Notes under the pieces: generated by a model
The model's database searches: none
The model's input: only the letters and a program-made list of their open reading frames with translations
Told to the model about the DNA's origin: nothing
Translations under genes and position numbers: made by a program
In this document: one piece after another, positions 30,828-41,813 of the stretch
How the letters are laid out: each line of letters opens with the position of its first letter
Position numbering within the stretch: position 1 is the first letter of the stretch
Assembly (NCBI GenBank): GCA_022559845.1
Contig: CM040121.1
Location: forward strand, 509,682,566-509,746,565
Direction: 5' to 3'
DNA from: Amorphophallus konjac
Taxonomy: Eukaryota; Streptophyta; Magnoliopsida; Alismatales; Araceae
Length of the DNA: 64,000 nt

Positions 30828-31150
30828 GTCGACACACTCAGAAGGCTACGTCGACCCCATAATACCATTCAAGCTGAAAAGGGCACTGGACAACAGGCTA
30901 CGTCGATGTACAAGCCCAGCTGCGTTGACACACTTGAAGACGCAGAAGCAAAAAGCTACAGGCGATCAAGCGCTACATCGACGCAGCACATATCCTGCGT
31001 CGACGTGCTTGAAGACACAGAAGAAGAGTTGCTAGGTGATCAAACGTTGCGTCGACGCAGCTCATATCCTACGTCGACGCAATGCAAGACAAATAAGGAA
31101 GCTGCCAGGCTATAACGGGCTGCGTCGACGCACCCCAATGGCTGCGTCGA
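30828..31150. promoter_or_regulatory. Array of TGCGTCGACGCA-type dyads
   Basis: About ten GTCGAC or one-base variants, most flanked as CTGCGTCGACGCAG or TACGTCGACG. It lies 194-516 bp upstream of the plus TATA at 31344. Confidence 0.8.
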
Positions 31151-31343
31151 CGCACCCTCAGCGGCGCGAGAAGACTGTACCCACCGCGGGATCCGATCGC
31201 ACCACGTGTTCCCTAAAAGCTTCGACCGGGTATCCTTCCAGAAGGCATCTGCAGCCCGTACAAGACACGTGGGAGAGTAATCTCCAATCATTAGGGATTC
31301 ATCTTCCCTGTCTTGGCAAAAAAGAAACCTTCATGCTCGTTGC

Positions 31344-31351
31344 TATAAAAG
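31344..31351 (+). promoter_or_regulatory. TATA box (TATAAAAG)
   Basis: Strong plant-type TATA downstream of the dyad array. Transcription would start near 31375. Confidence 0.55.
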
Positions 31352-33395
31352 AGGGGCAACGCCCTGAAGAAACTCCCCCATTGGTTGGCTATTCGAAGCT
31401 TCCTAAGGGAGAATTTCAGAGCGAGCTGCTATGCTCCTGAGCGATGGATAAGAAGAGAGGAAGAGAGGGAGAGAAGAGGTGCTACTCTAGGGAGGGAATG
31501 GAGTCAATGCTCCTCCCCTCTTCCCCCCTTTTTCGTTTCTTTCTTTCCTTTGATTTATTTTCTACTATTTTCTCTCTTTTTATTTTCTTTTAGCTCCCAT
31601 GCATGTTTATCCGGGAGTGATGTACATCTGTTCAATGATTGAATGAAAGCAATATTTCTTCTCCTTGATGAGCGTCTTCATTTGTGATGATGTGCAGCTA
31701 ATCTCGTTTCTCACGATTTACCTAATTCGGTTTGCCGTTTTCCCTTCTTTTCCTCCCCATCAGAGTTCATTGATCTCTGGGGGAATCAGAATGCTCTGTT
31801 GGGAGGGTGGTCTAGACCCAAAGTCCATCCAGTCACAATGGATCGAATTCTTGGTTCTGGCCCTTGCAAGCTATCAGATGAGGTTCCTGAGGTGGACCTC
31901 ATTCTGCCCTCTAGCGTATGATGCTAGTTCGAGCTCCATGGCCTAGTCTGCTTGATTGATCAACACCCTCATGGGCGATATTAACTCTATAAACCCCTCC
32001 CCCAGTGCCCCAGATGGGTGGGTCCAGGTCGTTCCTATGTATCCGATATGTATATTTCATAAGCTTTCAATATGCAGGCTCCCTCTCTGTGTTTAGTGCA
32101 GGAACCCTACAGAGCTGGCCTTTGCTCTCTCACCCTCGTTTATGGGTTGTGAGGGTTATGGCACTGTCCCAGGTTTGCATGAATCACCATCCCCCTTATA
32201 CATTCAGATTCTATCGGGTAGAATGATGCTATTCATCTCATACTGATCACTCTAGCCCTTGTGACGGCCACACATGCGAGCACTTCACCAGTTTGTTCGA
32301 ATGTCTAGAGTTTTTCTGCCTTTCAGAACCCCATATATCTATATCCGGCTGCATCCTACCTTTGCATAAATTAGTGGCAAATTTTATGTATGCACTCTGT
32401 ATTGCAATTGACTGCAATCCTCATCCCTCATGGATCAGCGTATGGGTCATATCTCTATCCCAGCTATGTACTTCAATAGAATATAGCATATTAATGCATT
32501 GATTATTGTGGTATCATGTTCCCATTTGGGACATGGGTTTGCTAATGATCCATGGTCTCATGTATCGGGACTATAATGCATTTCCTACGGTTTTCCCGAA
32601 GGCAATCGTAAGTATAGACCTGTCAATGGGGAAGTGGTACAATCCACTGCTTCAACCTTAGCATAATGCTTTGATGATTTCCCCGATCGAACCCTTTCAT
32701 ACTATTCAGATTTCCATAACCACCCTCGGATCCCCAGGGGCTTGTCTCTTCATGGCATGGTCTCTGGAGGACTTTCTTCTAAAGGGATGGACATTAACGG
32801 TCATGGGGCCGACAGTAGCCAAGTGCACAGTGCAAAATTGAAAATGCAGCAATCCCTGGGTCAGTGGAGTCCCCTCGTAAGCCAATCCTCGGGGTTTTCC
32901 CTGCCCAGTTTGGGATGTAAAGTAGCCACTCTTGACTCACTCTGAATTTTAGGGGCCATCTCGAAATCATCGTAGATGTGCTTTTAATCCCCCCCTCCCC
33001 CCAAATGCTTGAGTCTAGGGGAGGTGCTGCCCAATTTTCATCAGAATTTTGGACTTAAAAAAAAAAGCTAGGAATAAGAAGAATGAACTGAATAAAAGAT
33101 ATAATGCTAAAAGATATGCATTTGAATAAGAAGCTCACGATGCTGAAGAGAACACATTTGCACAGACGACGTGACCAAATGAAGAAAATATTGTGCTGGC
33201 AGCAATAAAGAAAAGGAAAAACTACTTAAAACAAATAAAGAGAAAGAAAAAGAATAAAAGAAAGAAATGACAATCAATGAAATAACCAAACAGATAAAAA
33301 AGGATCCATGATCATGTAGGGAGAATGTTTGCACGTGTAAATGGCTATGCACTTGCATGATTTTATGAACATAGGACAATTTGGGGTCTGCTGAA

Positions 33396-33505
33396 GAAGG
33401 GGTCAACTCTGGGGGTCGACACCCCTTGGCCCGAGCTCTGCCCACTACTTTCATGAAACTGGATTGCCCAGGGGTCGACACCTTGGGTCGACCCCCTTTG
33501 AACTT
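33396..33505. promoter_or_regulatory. GGGGTCGACACCCC-type dyads
   Basis: Three GTCGAC cores with G-run/C-run flanks, like those of the Copia-3 LTR. A TTGAACTTGGTTGCTG stretch also resembles the Copia-3 array spacer. Confidence 0.65.
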
Positions 33506-34064
33506 GGTTGCTGCCTAGTAGCCAACCCTGCTGAAAATGAACTAGATATCTTGCATACATCATGCAATTCACATTAGCACTTACTGAATCTCCATGAGCA
33601 TGATCAAACCATCCCCTCATGCATTCCTCAGCATTGAGCAATTCATCAACATCCACAAGGAATCATGCATGCATCACGCATGTGAAGTGAACTCCATGCA
33701 TGCTTGAATGTCATGACTTGTAGTATATTAAATGGTGGGTTGAAGAAGGCTGGGTTATGCCCAACTGGATACTCCCACTATGCGTGAGTACGTAACTCCG
33801 CCCTGTACTAAAGTCTCACTGAATAAACGCACCATTTGAGCCCTGCATACAGCCATCTACAAACCATTTCATGCATTTTCAAAGGGGCATAGTCTCCTTG
33901 CTAAACGAGTCATTCAGTAATACATTCTATATACAAAGAAATAAAATCAAAAGAATGAAGTTTGAAACAAGAGAAAGATTGGAGTTTGATATCCTTAGAG
34001 CTCCTAAAATAAATCCACAACATGAGCAAAACAAATGAACAAATAGAAAAAGGAAGGAGGTTTC

Positions 34065-34310
34065 TGCTCACCGGCGAAAAGGGCATCGACGCGGCATTGC
34101 CCTGTGTCGACGAAGTTACCTGCGTTAGCCCCTGGTGGGCCTTGCATGTGTCAATGCAGCCGTATTCTACGTCGACGTGGCCATGCGATGGGGTGGCCCA
34201 GTGCCCACCCCTGCGTCGACGCAACATACTGCTATGTTGACACAACTGCGCACTGGGTTGGCCCAGCATTAGCCATGCGTTGACCTGCCCTCCTCTCAGT
34301 GTCGACCCAG
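34065..34310. promoter_or_regulatory. Second TGCGTCGACGCA-type dyad cluster
   Basis: Cores near 34086, 34111, 34172, 34216 and 34302, some with C-to-T decay (GTTGAC). Flanks resemble 30828-31150, though the intervening sequence differs. Confidence 0.65.
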
Positions 34311-35092
34311 TCCTTTGCCTGGCCTTTTTGGCCTGATTCTGCCCTGTGGGTGCCTTGGGCATTAAGAACCATGGAATAATATATATATATATAATATAAT
34401 AACAATAATAACAACAGAAATGTGAATAAAACCTTCATTAAGAAACTAATAACATTTGACCCGGGGCTCTTTCCCCCCTAGAGCCTATGCAAGGGGGATA
34501 TTAATGAGGCCTCTATAGGTCATGCTTGAACCTTGGGGTCATCCCATCATGGTCATGCTTGATCCTGCTCTAGAACCAATAGCCCACTACGTTTGATATG
34601 TTTCTACTGGGATCCAATCCCAAATATCAAGCTTGCCATGCTCTTAGCATACATTTGACTTGTAAATTAGGCCTCTTATCCAAACATGAATTGGTCAATT
34701 AATGATCGGCTTTGTTCAACCGTTTACCCCTCATTGGGAGATGTTCTACTGAAATTCAAAAATTTTATTATCTCTCTTCATCAATTTTATGCCCAAGGGC
34801 CCCTTCTCCTGACGTTTAATTAAAGATTTTCTCCCCTCTGGGGAGATGTAATTAACGCCATAACCTTTATGGCACGGCAGGTTTTAGTCCCGACCCGATA
34901 CCCACATCGTATGGTTAGTCTGACGGAGCACACCTGTTGTTTCAGACCCTCCTAGTCTTGAAGCCCGAATAAATTGTCACTTTGGTGACTGGCACGCCCA
35001 TGCACTTAATAAACCGAATAAACCAAGAACAAAAATAAGATCAAAAAGATAAAAAATGTAGATGATCGTGTATACGAAGTGCATCCAACAGG

Positions 35093-35111
35093 TTTGGCAT
35101 GCCCGGTGGGA
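35093..35111 (+). other. Candidate primer-binding site
   Basis: TTTGGCATGCCCGGTGGGA follows a CA-terminated sequence (CATCCAACA). Its form resembles Ty3 primer sites, but the LTR was not delimited. Confidence 0.4.
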
Positions 35112-35979
35112 CTAAAACCTCCTTTCATCTTCTCACCAGGATTAGGGGCCCAACGGCCTCCTCCTAAAATTCTAACTCTCTTTAAATCTGAAATTACAGG
35201 TTGCACCCTGATTAGCTCGATGGTTGTGTCATTTAGACCTCTCGTCATTACTGATCATGCCAGGTACAGCTACTTGGCCATTCCTACGAAGTTTGGCGAC
35301 TTCCCGCCGGTGGTGGGCTTCCCCAACTTTTTAGGGGTAGCCTTCGTCGAGCTCCTGGATGTCCAAGAGATGGAGTCGGTCGCTGCTGCAGAGGTAACCC
35401 TAACTGATGTTGCTGCGGTGGGCTTCTACGTCCACCATATCCACTCCCGCGCTTCCTACAACAAGAAGTGCTCACCGGCTGCCAGGAGGGCGGCCAAGAA
35501 AAATGTCGTCACACTACCGAGCCGGCTCTCAACTTCGAGCAAATCTATACTCATTGGAAGCGTCTGAGTCTTTCTAAACGGCCAACGAGCCTAAATTACA
35601 CCCGATATGGTGATTTTCATGGTGCCAGTATACAACTCCTTCAGAGTGCTGGCCCAGAGTAGAACAGAACGATTCGAGTCCAGATCGAAGGAAGGGTCAG
35701 CCCCGAAGCCACCCAGATTCAAACAGATATGGGTGCCCAAGGTACGGGCCCCAGTTTCAAGAAGAGAAGATCGAGATGCTGGTTCGGGCATCTCGCGAAC
35801 CAGCACTCCGGCCCTGCACTCGACAGGCAAATACTTGTTTATACGATAGAAGATATGATGAGACGACTAAACAAAGCCGCCTCGCCTACAAATCTCCAGT
35901 ACGAGCCAGTGTACCATAGGCTGTAGCCCGCCCTGCCAAAGGTCAAAATGATATTACTCAGGCTGTTCGGGGACACTCC
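35112..35979. other. Unassigned remnant upstream of Copia-1
   Basis: Short plus-strand open frames (35079-35567, 35607-35849) show no recognised domain. One reads FKQIWVPK near 35722, which recalls the end of Sirevirus Gag, but that is weak. Confidence 0.35.
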
Positions 35980-36908
35980 TGTTTGAAAATTATGTTTTGA
36001 TGATGTTACACTATAAGTCATTAGCCAATCAATTTAGAAACTCACGATGTGCCTTTTGAATAACCAGGTGTGAAGAAGGTCGACCTCATGCCTCCCAGTG
36101 TCGACCTCACTAGCCCTATGCTAGTTATCAAGTGTATGAAGAAGGTCGACCTCACCATGAGCAGTGTCAACCTCACTAGCTCCAGCAGCGACCATCTGAT
36201 GGATTTTCTAAAGTGGTGTCGACCTCATTTCACTGCAGGTTGACCTGAGGAGCCCACATAGAAGCCATTATAAAAGTAATTTTTTAAAGTAGTGTTGACC
36301 TCACCTCTCAGTAGGTCGACCTCATGGTCCTTCCAAAAGCCCTTATAAACAATGTTCTGCAAGGCAGTGTCAACCTCACTTTCATAGGAGGTCGACCTTA
36401 CGCTCCTTCCCAAAGCCGTTATAAAAGGAATTTTTTCAAAGCAGTGTCGACCTCACCTCTCATCAGGTCAACCTCACTGAAGAAGAAACTCAAAAGTATT
36501 CTGACCGATCTGTCTTCTCCAAAATCGTACAGAGGGCAAAAAGGTCCGACGTAAACCTCTGAAAAGTTGGTTTTTGAGGGCCGGAGGAGACTCCTAGGAC
36601 TGACCTATGTCCCTATCATAATAACTTATCAGAACTCTCTTTTAGACAAGGTATTTGTCAAGGAAAAGACTCACTCTCAGGTGTCCTCTACTTCTGAAGT
36701 CTGCCAGTAGGATTTTCTGGCAAAACAAAATCTTCTGGGAGAAAAGAACGTCATTTTTGCAATAGGAATTAAGGTTCTGCATGCTCCCTTGGTCAACCTC
36801 CTATTGTTTATTACTAGCCATTCAAATTGCAAAAGAAATGGAGGGAAAAGTTTCTACCTCTTGAGGCCTATATATTGGACGCCCCTCCTTCATATGAAGT
36901 TGCTGCCA
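35980..36908 (+). mobile_element. Copia-1 5' LTR, fused to internal pol by a deletion
   Basis: Starts TGTTTGAAAATTATG, matching the 3' LTR start TGTTGTGAAATTATG at 51563. The two copies align to GTTGCTGCCATT (36908 / about 52493). Pol sequence then begins directly, so primer site, gag and protease have been lost. The plus orientation is set by the polypurine tract before the 3' LTR and by pol. Confidence 0.85.
36245..36480 (+). promoter_or_regulatory. Tripled promoter cassette: GTCGACCT dyads plus TATA, 75-76 bp period
   Basis: TATA motifs at 36269, 36344 and 36420 are 75 and 76 bp apart. Each is followed by a pair of (A)GGTCGACCTCA-type dyads. The 3' LTR repeats the plan at 51852, 51927 and 52003 with the same spacing. 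More dyads lie upstream from 36077. Confidence 0.85.
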
Positions 36909-39309
36909 TTTGATGCTAGTGAATGTAGAATCTCTGAGAAAAACTCTGAATTTGTGCTCTTTATAAGTCACAGAGTTAATAATGTTTAAATGGTAGATCT
37001 TCATGCCTCTAATTCTTAAAGCATGTGCTTGACTGCCAACCAGCTCAGTGATGCAGACCTGTGGCATCGACGGTTGGGACATGTCAGCTATGGCACACTG
37101 CATAAACTGTCCAAACATGGGATGGTTAAAGGTTTGCCAAAATTGGCCTATACAAAGGTTGACCAGGTTTGTGAAGCATGTTCCCTAGGTAAGCAAACTC
37201 GAAAAATCTTTCAAATCTAGAAGTGAGCCCTTGTCGTCTATGCCTTTTGAATTCCTACATATGGATTTGTTCGGTCCAACTAGAACAACCAGCCTCAATG
37301 GGAAAAGGTTTGGATATGTGATTGTTGATGACTTCTCTTGTTTCACATGGACTTTCTTTCTTGCTAATAAGAATGATGCCTTTCTTGAGTTTCAAAAATT
37401 CTTCAAAAAAGTAAAGCAAGAAGATAAATTCAGAATCTCCACCACCTTGTCTGACAATGGAGAAGAATTCAAAAATTCATCCTTTTCTGAACTATGTAAT
37501 CAAGAAGGCCGAACGCATAGGTTTTCCTCTCCCAGGACCCTAGAGCAAAACGACACTGTGGAGAGAAGGAACCGGACAATTGTGGAGATCGCTCGGACCA
37601 TGTTGATTGAGAGCAAGCTCCCAAGAAAATTCTGGGCTAAAGCTGCAAACATGGCTTGCTACGTAATCAACTAGGCCATGGTAAGGCCAAAGTGTAAGAA
37701 AAATCCCTATGAGATGCTGAAAGGTAAGAAACCCAACTTAGCATACTTAAGAGCTTTTGGATCAAAATGCTATGTGCATAACAATGACAAATCAGACTTG
37801 GACAAATTTGAGTCCAAGAGTGATATTGGCTTATTCTTGGGTTATGCTGAAACCTTAAGAGCATATAGGGTTTTTAATGTTAAAAGTCAAACCGTGGAGG
37901 AAACTCCACATGTTATTTTTGCTGAAATAAATGATAAATCTAACAAAGACATTAATGACAGGAAAGTGGAGGAAGATGATGGTGCATTCGTGGAATCCAA
38001 GGAAGAACAAGGAGAAGGATGCCAGCATCCATATGCAGAACAGGTAACCGATCGGTCGACTGAAGGCCCTGTCTGATCAATTTTGCCCGGTGAGTCTTCT
38101 ACAAATTTTTGAACCTTAAAAGATCATCCTGTCCAGAACATCATAGGAAACATTCATGATCCCCTAGGACCAGGTCATTTCTTAAAGATGTGCATAATGA
38201 AGATCTCATTGCATTAGTTTCTCAATTTGAACCCAAAAGTATTGAAGATGCCTTGCTAGATGAAAATTTGATTAATGCCATGCATGAAGAACTTAGTCAA
38301 TTTGAGAGAAATCAAGTATGGAATCTGGTTCCCAGACCCACCGACCAGCATGTTATTAGGACTAAATGGGTGTTTAAGAACAAGCTAAATGAAGATGGGG
38401 CAGTCACTAGAAACAAGGATAGGTTGGCAGCCAAAAGGTACAATCAAGAAATTAGAATTGATTTTGAAGAATCTTATGCCCCCGTTGCAAGACTAGAAGC
38501 CATCAGAATTCTATTGGCATTTGCATGCTCCCTAGGTATAAAACTTCAACAAATGGATGTTAAGAGTGCGTTTATGAATGGCTTGATAAAAGAGGAGGTA
38601 TTTGTAGAACACCCCCTGGTTTTGAACTAAGTGATTTTCCTAACCATGTTTACAAACTAAACAAGGCACTATATGGGCTAAAGCAGGCTCCAGGGGCCTG
38701 GTATGACAGACTCAGTGCACATTTGATTGGGAAAGGATACATCAGAGGTAAAATTGACCAAACACTCTTTACAAACGTAATAAATGGGCACATTCTTATT
38801 GTTCAAGTATATGTGGATGATATAGTGTTTGGTTCAACTGATTCTAACATGTGCAAGTAATTCACTGAACTCATGACAAAAGAATTTGAAATGAGCCACA
38901 TGGGAGAACTCCAATTTTTCCTGGGACTGTAGATCACACAGACGAAGGAAGGATTCTTCATAAATCAGTCTAAATATACATTGGAGGTCCTAAAAAGATT
39001 TGGAATGAAGGAAGCCAAACACATATCCATGCCCATGGGAACAAATGCATCTCTTGATGCAGATGAGAATGGTAAATCTATAGATTCCAAAATATATCGA
39101 GGTATGATCGGGTCTCTTTTATATCTCTACTTCTAGGCCTGATATTCAGTTTAATGTGTGCATGTGTGCTCGGTTTCAAGCTAATCCTAAAGAATCTCAT
39201 TTCATTGATGTGAAAAGGATCTTAAGATACATTGCTAGCACACATGACTTAGGGCTGTGGTATCCTGCATCATACTATTTTGATTTGATTTCATATACTG
39301 ATGATGATT
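36909..39309 (+). pseudogene. Copia-1 pol (Sirevirus-like): integrase, RT, start of RNase H
   Basis: The order is GAG-pre-integrase (LWHRRLGHVSYG near 37062), integrase core (HMDLFGPTR near 37258, LSDNGEEF near 37450, NDTVERRNR near 37551), RT ([15 protein letters not shown] near 38355, [11 protein letters not shown] near 38550, YVDDIVFGS near 38812) and the beginning of RNase H (TDDDYA at 39297-39314). Frameshifts occur near 37220, 38100-38190, 38610 and 39125. In-frame stops include TAG at 37672-37674. Integrase before RT marks Ty1/copia. RNase H is cut by Copia-2 and resumes at 49257. Confidence 0.92.
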
Positions 39310-39314
39310 ATGCG
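39310..39314. other. Target-site duplication of Copia-2, left (ATGCG)
   Basis: Identical to 49252-49256. The host RNase H frame reads through cleanly if the insertion and one ATGCG are ignored. Confidence 0.95.
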
Positions 39315-39654
39315 TGTTGGGTCCCGAAGTGCAGTAACACGGATCTAGAGGGGGGTGAATAGATCCCTCTACAAAAACTTATGACTGATTAAAACTCAAA
39401 CCCCACACAGCACAAGCTTAACAAACACTAATGTATGGAGAAGTTCACGCAAGCGGTAGATAGACGAACTGAGCTAAACGGTGTGTATGAGTGAATCTAA
39501 AGCGATGAGAAGCACAGAGATCAAACAACCTGTGAATGGAGGTAGGAGATATGGAACAGTCACACTAGCATTCACATAGACACGATGATTTTTTAGGTGG
39601 TTCGGGACCACGACGGGCTCCCTACGTCCACCCCTCACCGAACCGGTGAGGCTT

Positions 39655-39840
39655 CACTACACGCTATAAAGTAGCAACACGGGGACGAACCCCAACACCA
39701 CACACGCTACTTTCGCAGCAAACCACACACGAGGCCTAGCCTCAAGACGCTGTCACGCAGCACACACACACACACGAACACGGGGAGCTCACCCCACACT
39801 GAATCCTCACACGGAGACGCAGCTCTGTACACACACACAA
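39655..39840. other. CA-rich row of small stem-loops in the Copia-2 R/U5
   Basis: Stems such as GGGG/CCCC, GAGGC/GCCTC, GCTG/CAGC and GGGG/CCCC again are separated by CA-rich linkers. The plan matches 52955-53245 of Copia-3 although the stems differ in sequence. The other LTR has the same at about 47290-47465. Confidence 0.65.
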
Positions 39841-40211
39841 ATATTTCGAGTTGAGAAAAAAGAATCAGATGTTCAATACATGCTCAATATAAGAATTAAT
39901 CATATAGCAGCAACAAAGAGAGATGTATAGGAGATTTTTCTTTCATGGTGAGAAGTCGATGTAGCACGCTTCCACCTTGAAGATGGGCTCCTTCTTCTTC
40001 ACTTCGTCTTCTTTTCTCTCATCCCCTTGATGAAACACGCTGCAGGTTCACTAAGAACGCTAGATGACTGCATCTCCCTCTCATTAATCATCTTCAGTAC
40101 GCCAGGTGTGGAGGAGGAGATGTTGCCGCCCTGCTCACCCTGCAAAAGCCCAAAAATGGATAAGATTGAAAACCCTTTCTCTTGCTTGTAAAATACTCCT
40201 ATCTCAAACCT

Positions 40212-40217
40212 TATATA
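40212..40217 (-). promoter_or_regulatory. TATA box of the Copia-2 LTR
   Basis: Minus strand GCTATATAAGG. The equivalent in the other LTR is 47893-47898. Confidence 0.6.
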
Positions 40218-40345
40218 GCTCAAGGAATGAAGGGCCACGTGGAAGGGATATTCTCCCTTGAACCAATCATAGAGGGGCACAAAAAGAGGGGAACCAATAT
40301 AGGGCATCGAGCCAGCACGAACCGGCAAAAATCCCGGTCACTAGA

Positions 40346-40772
40346 AAGTGTCGATTCCTTGAGTCGACATTCGCGGCTGGGCAAGACTGAAAACCTCCCA
40401 ACAGAGGTCAGTGAATAAAATGTCGACTCTTAGAGTCGACATATTCTCCTGAGAGTCTAAAATCCACACACAGGACAAGGTCGGTGCTAGTTTTGAAAAA
40501 CACGAAAGTCGGTGCTAGTTTTGAAAGACACTAAAGAGGGTCGGTGCTAGTTTTGAAAAACACTGAAGAGGGTCGTGCAAGTTTTGAAAAACACTAAAGT
40601 GGGTCGGTGCTAGTTTTGAAAAACACTGAAGAGGGTCGGTGCAAGTTTTGAAAAACACTAAAGAGGGTCGGTGCTAGTTTTGAAAAACACTGAAGAGGGT
40701 CGGTGCAAGAAAGGCACGGTCGGTGCAACAAACAACACAGGACAAAGTGTCGACTCCTTGAGTCGACACTTT
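40346..40772. promoter_or_regulatory. GTCGAC hairpins flanking a 33-bp tandem repeat (Copia-2 U3)
   Basis: Three long dyads: 40346-40372 (one mutation); 40420-40442 (ATGTCGACTC / GAGTCGACAT, 3-nt loop); 40744-40772 (AAAGTGTCGACTC / GAGTCGACACTTT, perfect 13 bp, 3-nt loop). Between the second and third lie about seven units of a 33-bp repeat around GGTCGGTGCTAGTTTTGAAA (40478-40713). All lie 129-555 bp upstream of the minus TATA. Confidence 0.9.
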
Positions 40773-41487
40773 TGCCCGGAATATTCAAAAACAAAGAAGG
40801 CTCAAGGGGGATAGCTGCTAGTCATGAAACTAAGTGGGTTACAAGATTAGTAGGAATGCTGACCAATACTTACCCCACTCCACAGACTAATAAACAATAA
40901 TTAAGCACAATATTACCTTTGGCATTTGTGCTTCCATTTTGAACACCAACCTACTAGCGCAGAACAAAAGAGATGACTGAATTACACAAGTTGGACAATA
41001 CAAAAAGGGCATCATCCACATATTCCCAGCACAAACTTGGGTGTTGAATGCCAACTAGAAATGCCTTCGAATTCAGTTTTCATAAATGATACCCATCAAA
41101 TATTCCCTGTCACCAATTTCATTCAATTCTCCACATTTGTCCCTACTCTTCATATGTCAAAGAAAAACAAGTTAGCCATGTGAATCAGCAACATCACATC
41201 AAGTTGAGTCCAGCATATGTAAATTTGAATCCATTCATTCTCAACTAAGTCCTACACAAATAGCTATTTTCATGTTAGTCCAGTTCAGTAATGAGGCATT
41301 GAACTAAGGGATTGCATTCAGACATCAACAAGAATAAGCCTTTGTTCAACACTCAAGCTTTCAAAAAGACTTCATTACCTTTCAAAACCAACTACCTACT
41401 CATTCATTTATTTACATGAAACCATGTCACATTGTATTTGATCATCATCAAAATTCCTTAAAGCGAAGTTACGCACGGGGTTCAACA

Positions 41488-41502
41488 GTCTCCCCCTTTT
41501 TG
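41488..41502 (-). other. Copia-2 polypurine tract
   Basis: Minus strand CAAAAAGGGGGAGAC directly before the 3' LTR. A second similar tract is near 41718-41731. Confidence 0.85.
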
Positions 41503-41813
41503 ATGATGACAAAATACTATGTGCATTGAAGCAATAAAGACTAAAGTAAGGGTTGCTTGATTCATCAAAAAAATGTTTCATAACATTTCAATCCACAAGA
41601 TGCATCCCAAGCAACAGGGCATATCCACAAAAGTGCATTCAACAAACAAACATCAAAAGTTCATTCCTGACATAACACATTCAACAGAAGTGAAGTGCAT
41701 TCACACAAAACACATCTCCCCTTTGGCATCAACAAAAAGGAGAAAAGGGGGAGAAAGAGTTAAGCACAATTGCTTCAAGTTGGAGCCGACTGAAATGGAG
41801 TTGCTATGGAGGA

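Larger units (their letters stand above)
30771..35090. other. Unclassified LTR-like, non-coding DNA
   Basis: It interrupts the chromovirus RT. A plus-strand promoter is suggested by a dyad array (30828-31150), a TATA (31344-31351) and AATGAAAGCAATA near 31640. Further GTCGAC clusters occur at 33396-33505 and 34065-34310. It ends in CCAACA before a possible primer site (35093). A single LTR of 4.3 kb would be long but not impossible for a Tat/Ogre type; several truncated elements are equally likely. No protein family was recognised. Confidence 0.4.
39315..41487 (-). repeat. Copia-2 3' LTR
   Basis: Matches 46943-49251 with substitutions and indels. TATA at 40212-40217 (minus), dyads and 33-bp repeats at 40346-40772, leader stem-loops at 39655-39840. 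Confidence 0.9.

Noticed and set aside
33107..34362. Minus frames of 97-150 codons
   Set aside because: They cover GTCGAC repeats and A/T-rich tracts with no family resemblance.
35079..35567. 162-codon plus frame after the candidate primer site
   Set aside because: No recognisable Gag or other domain, and no support beyond being open.
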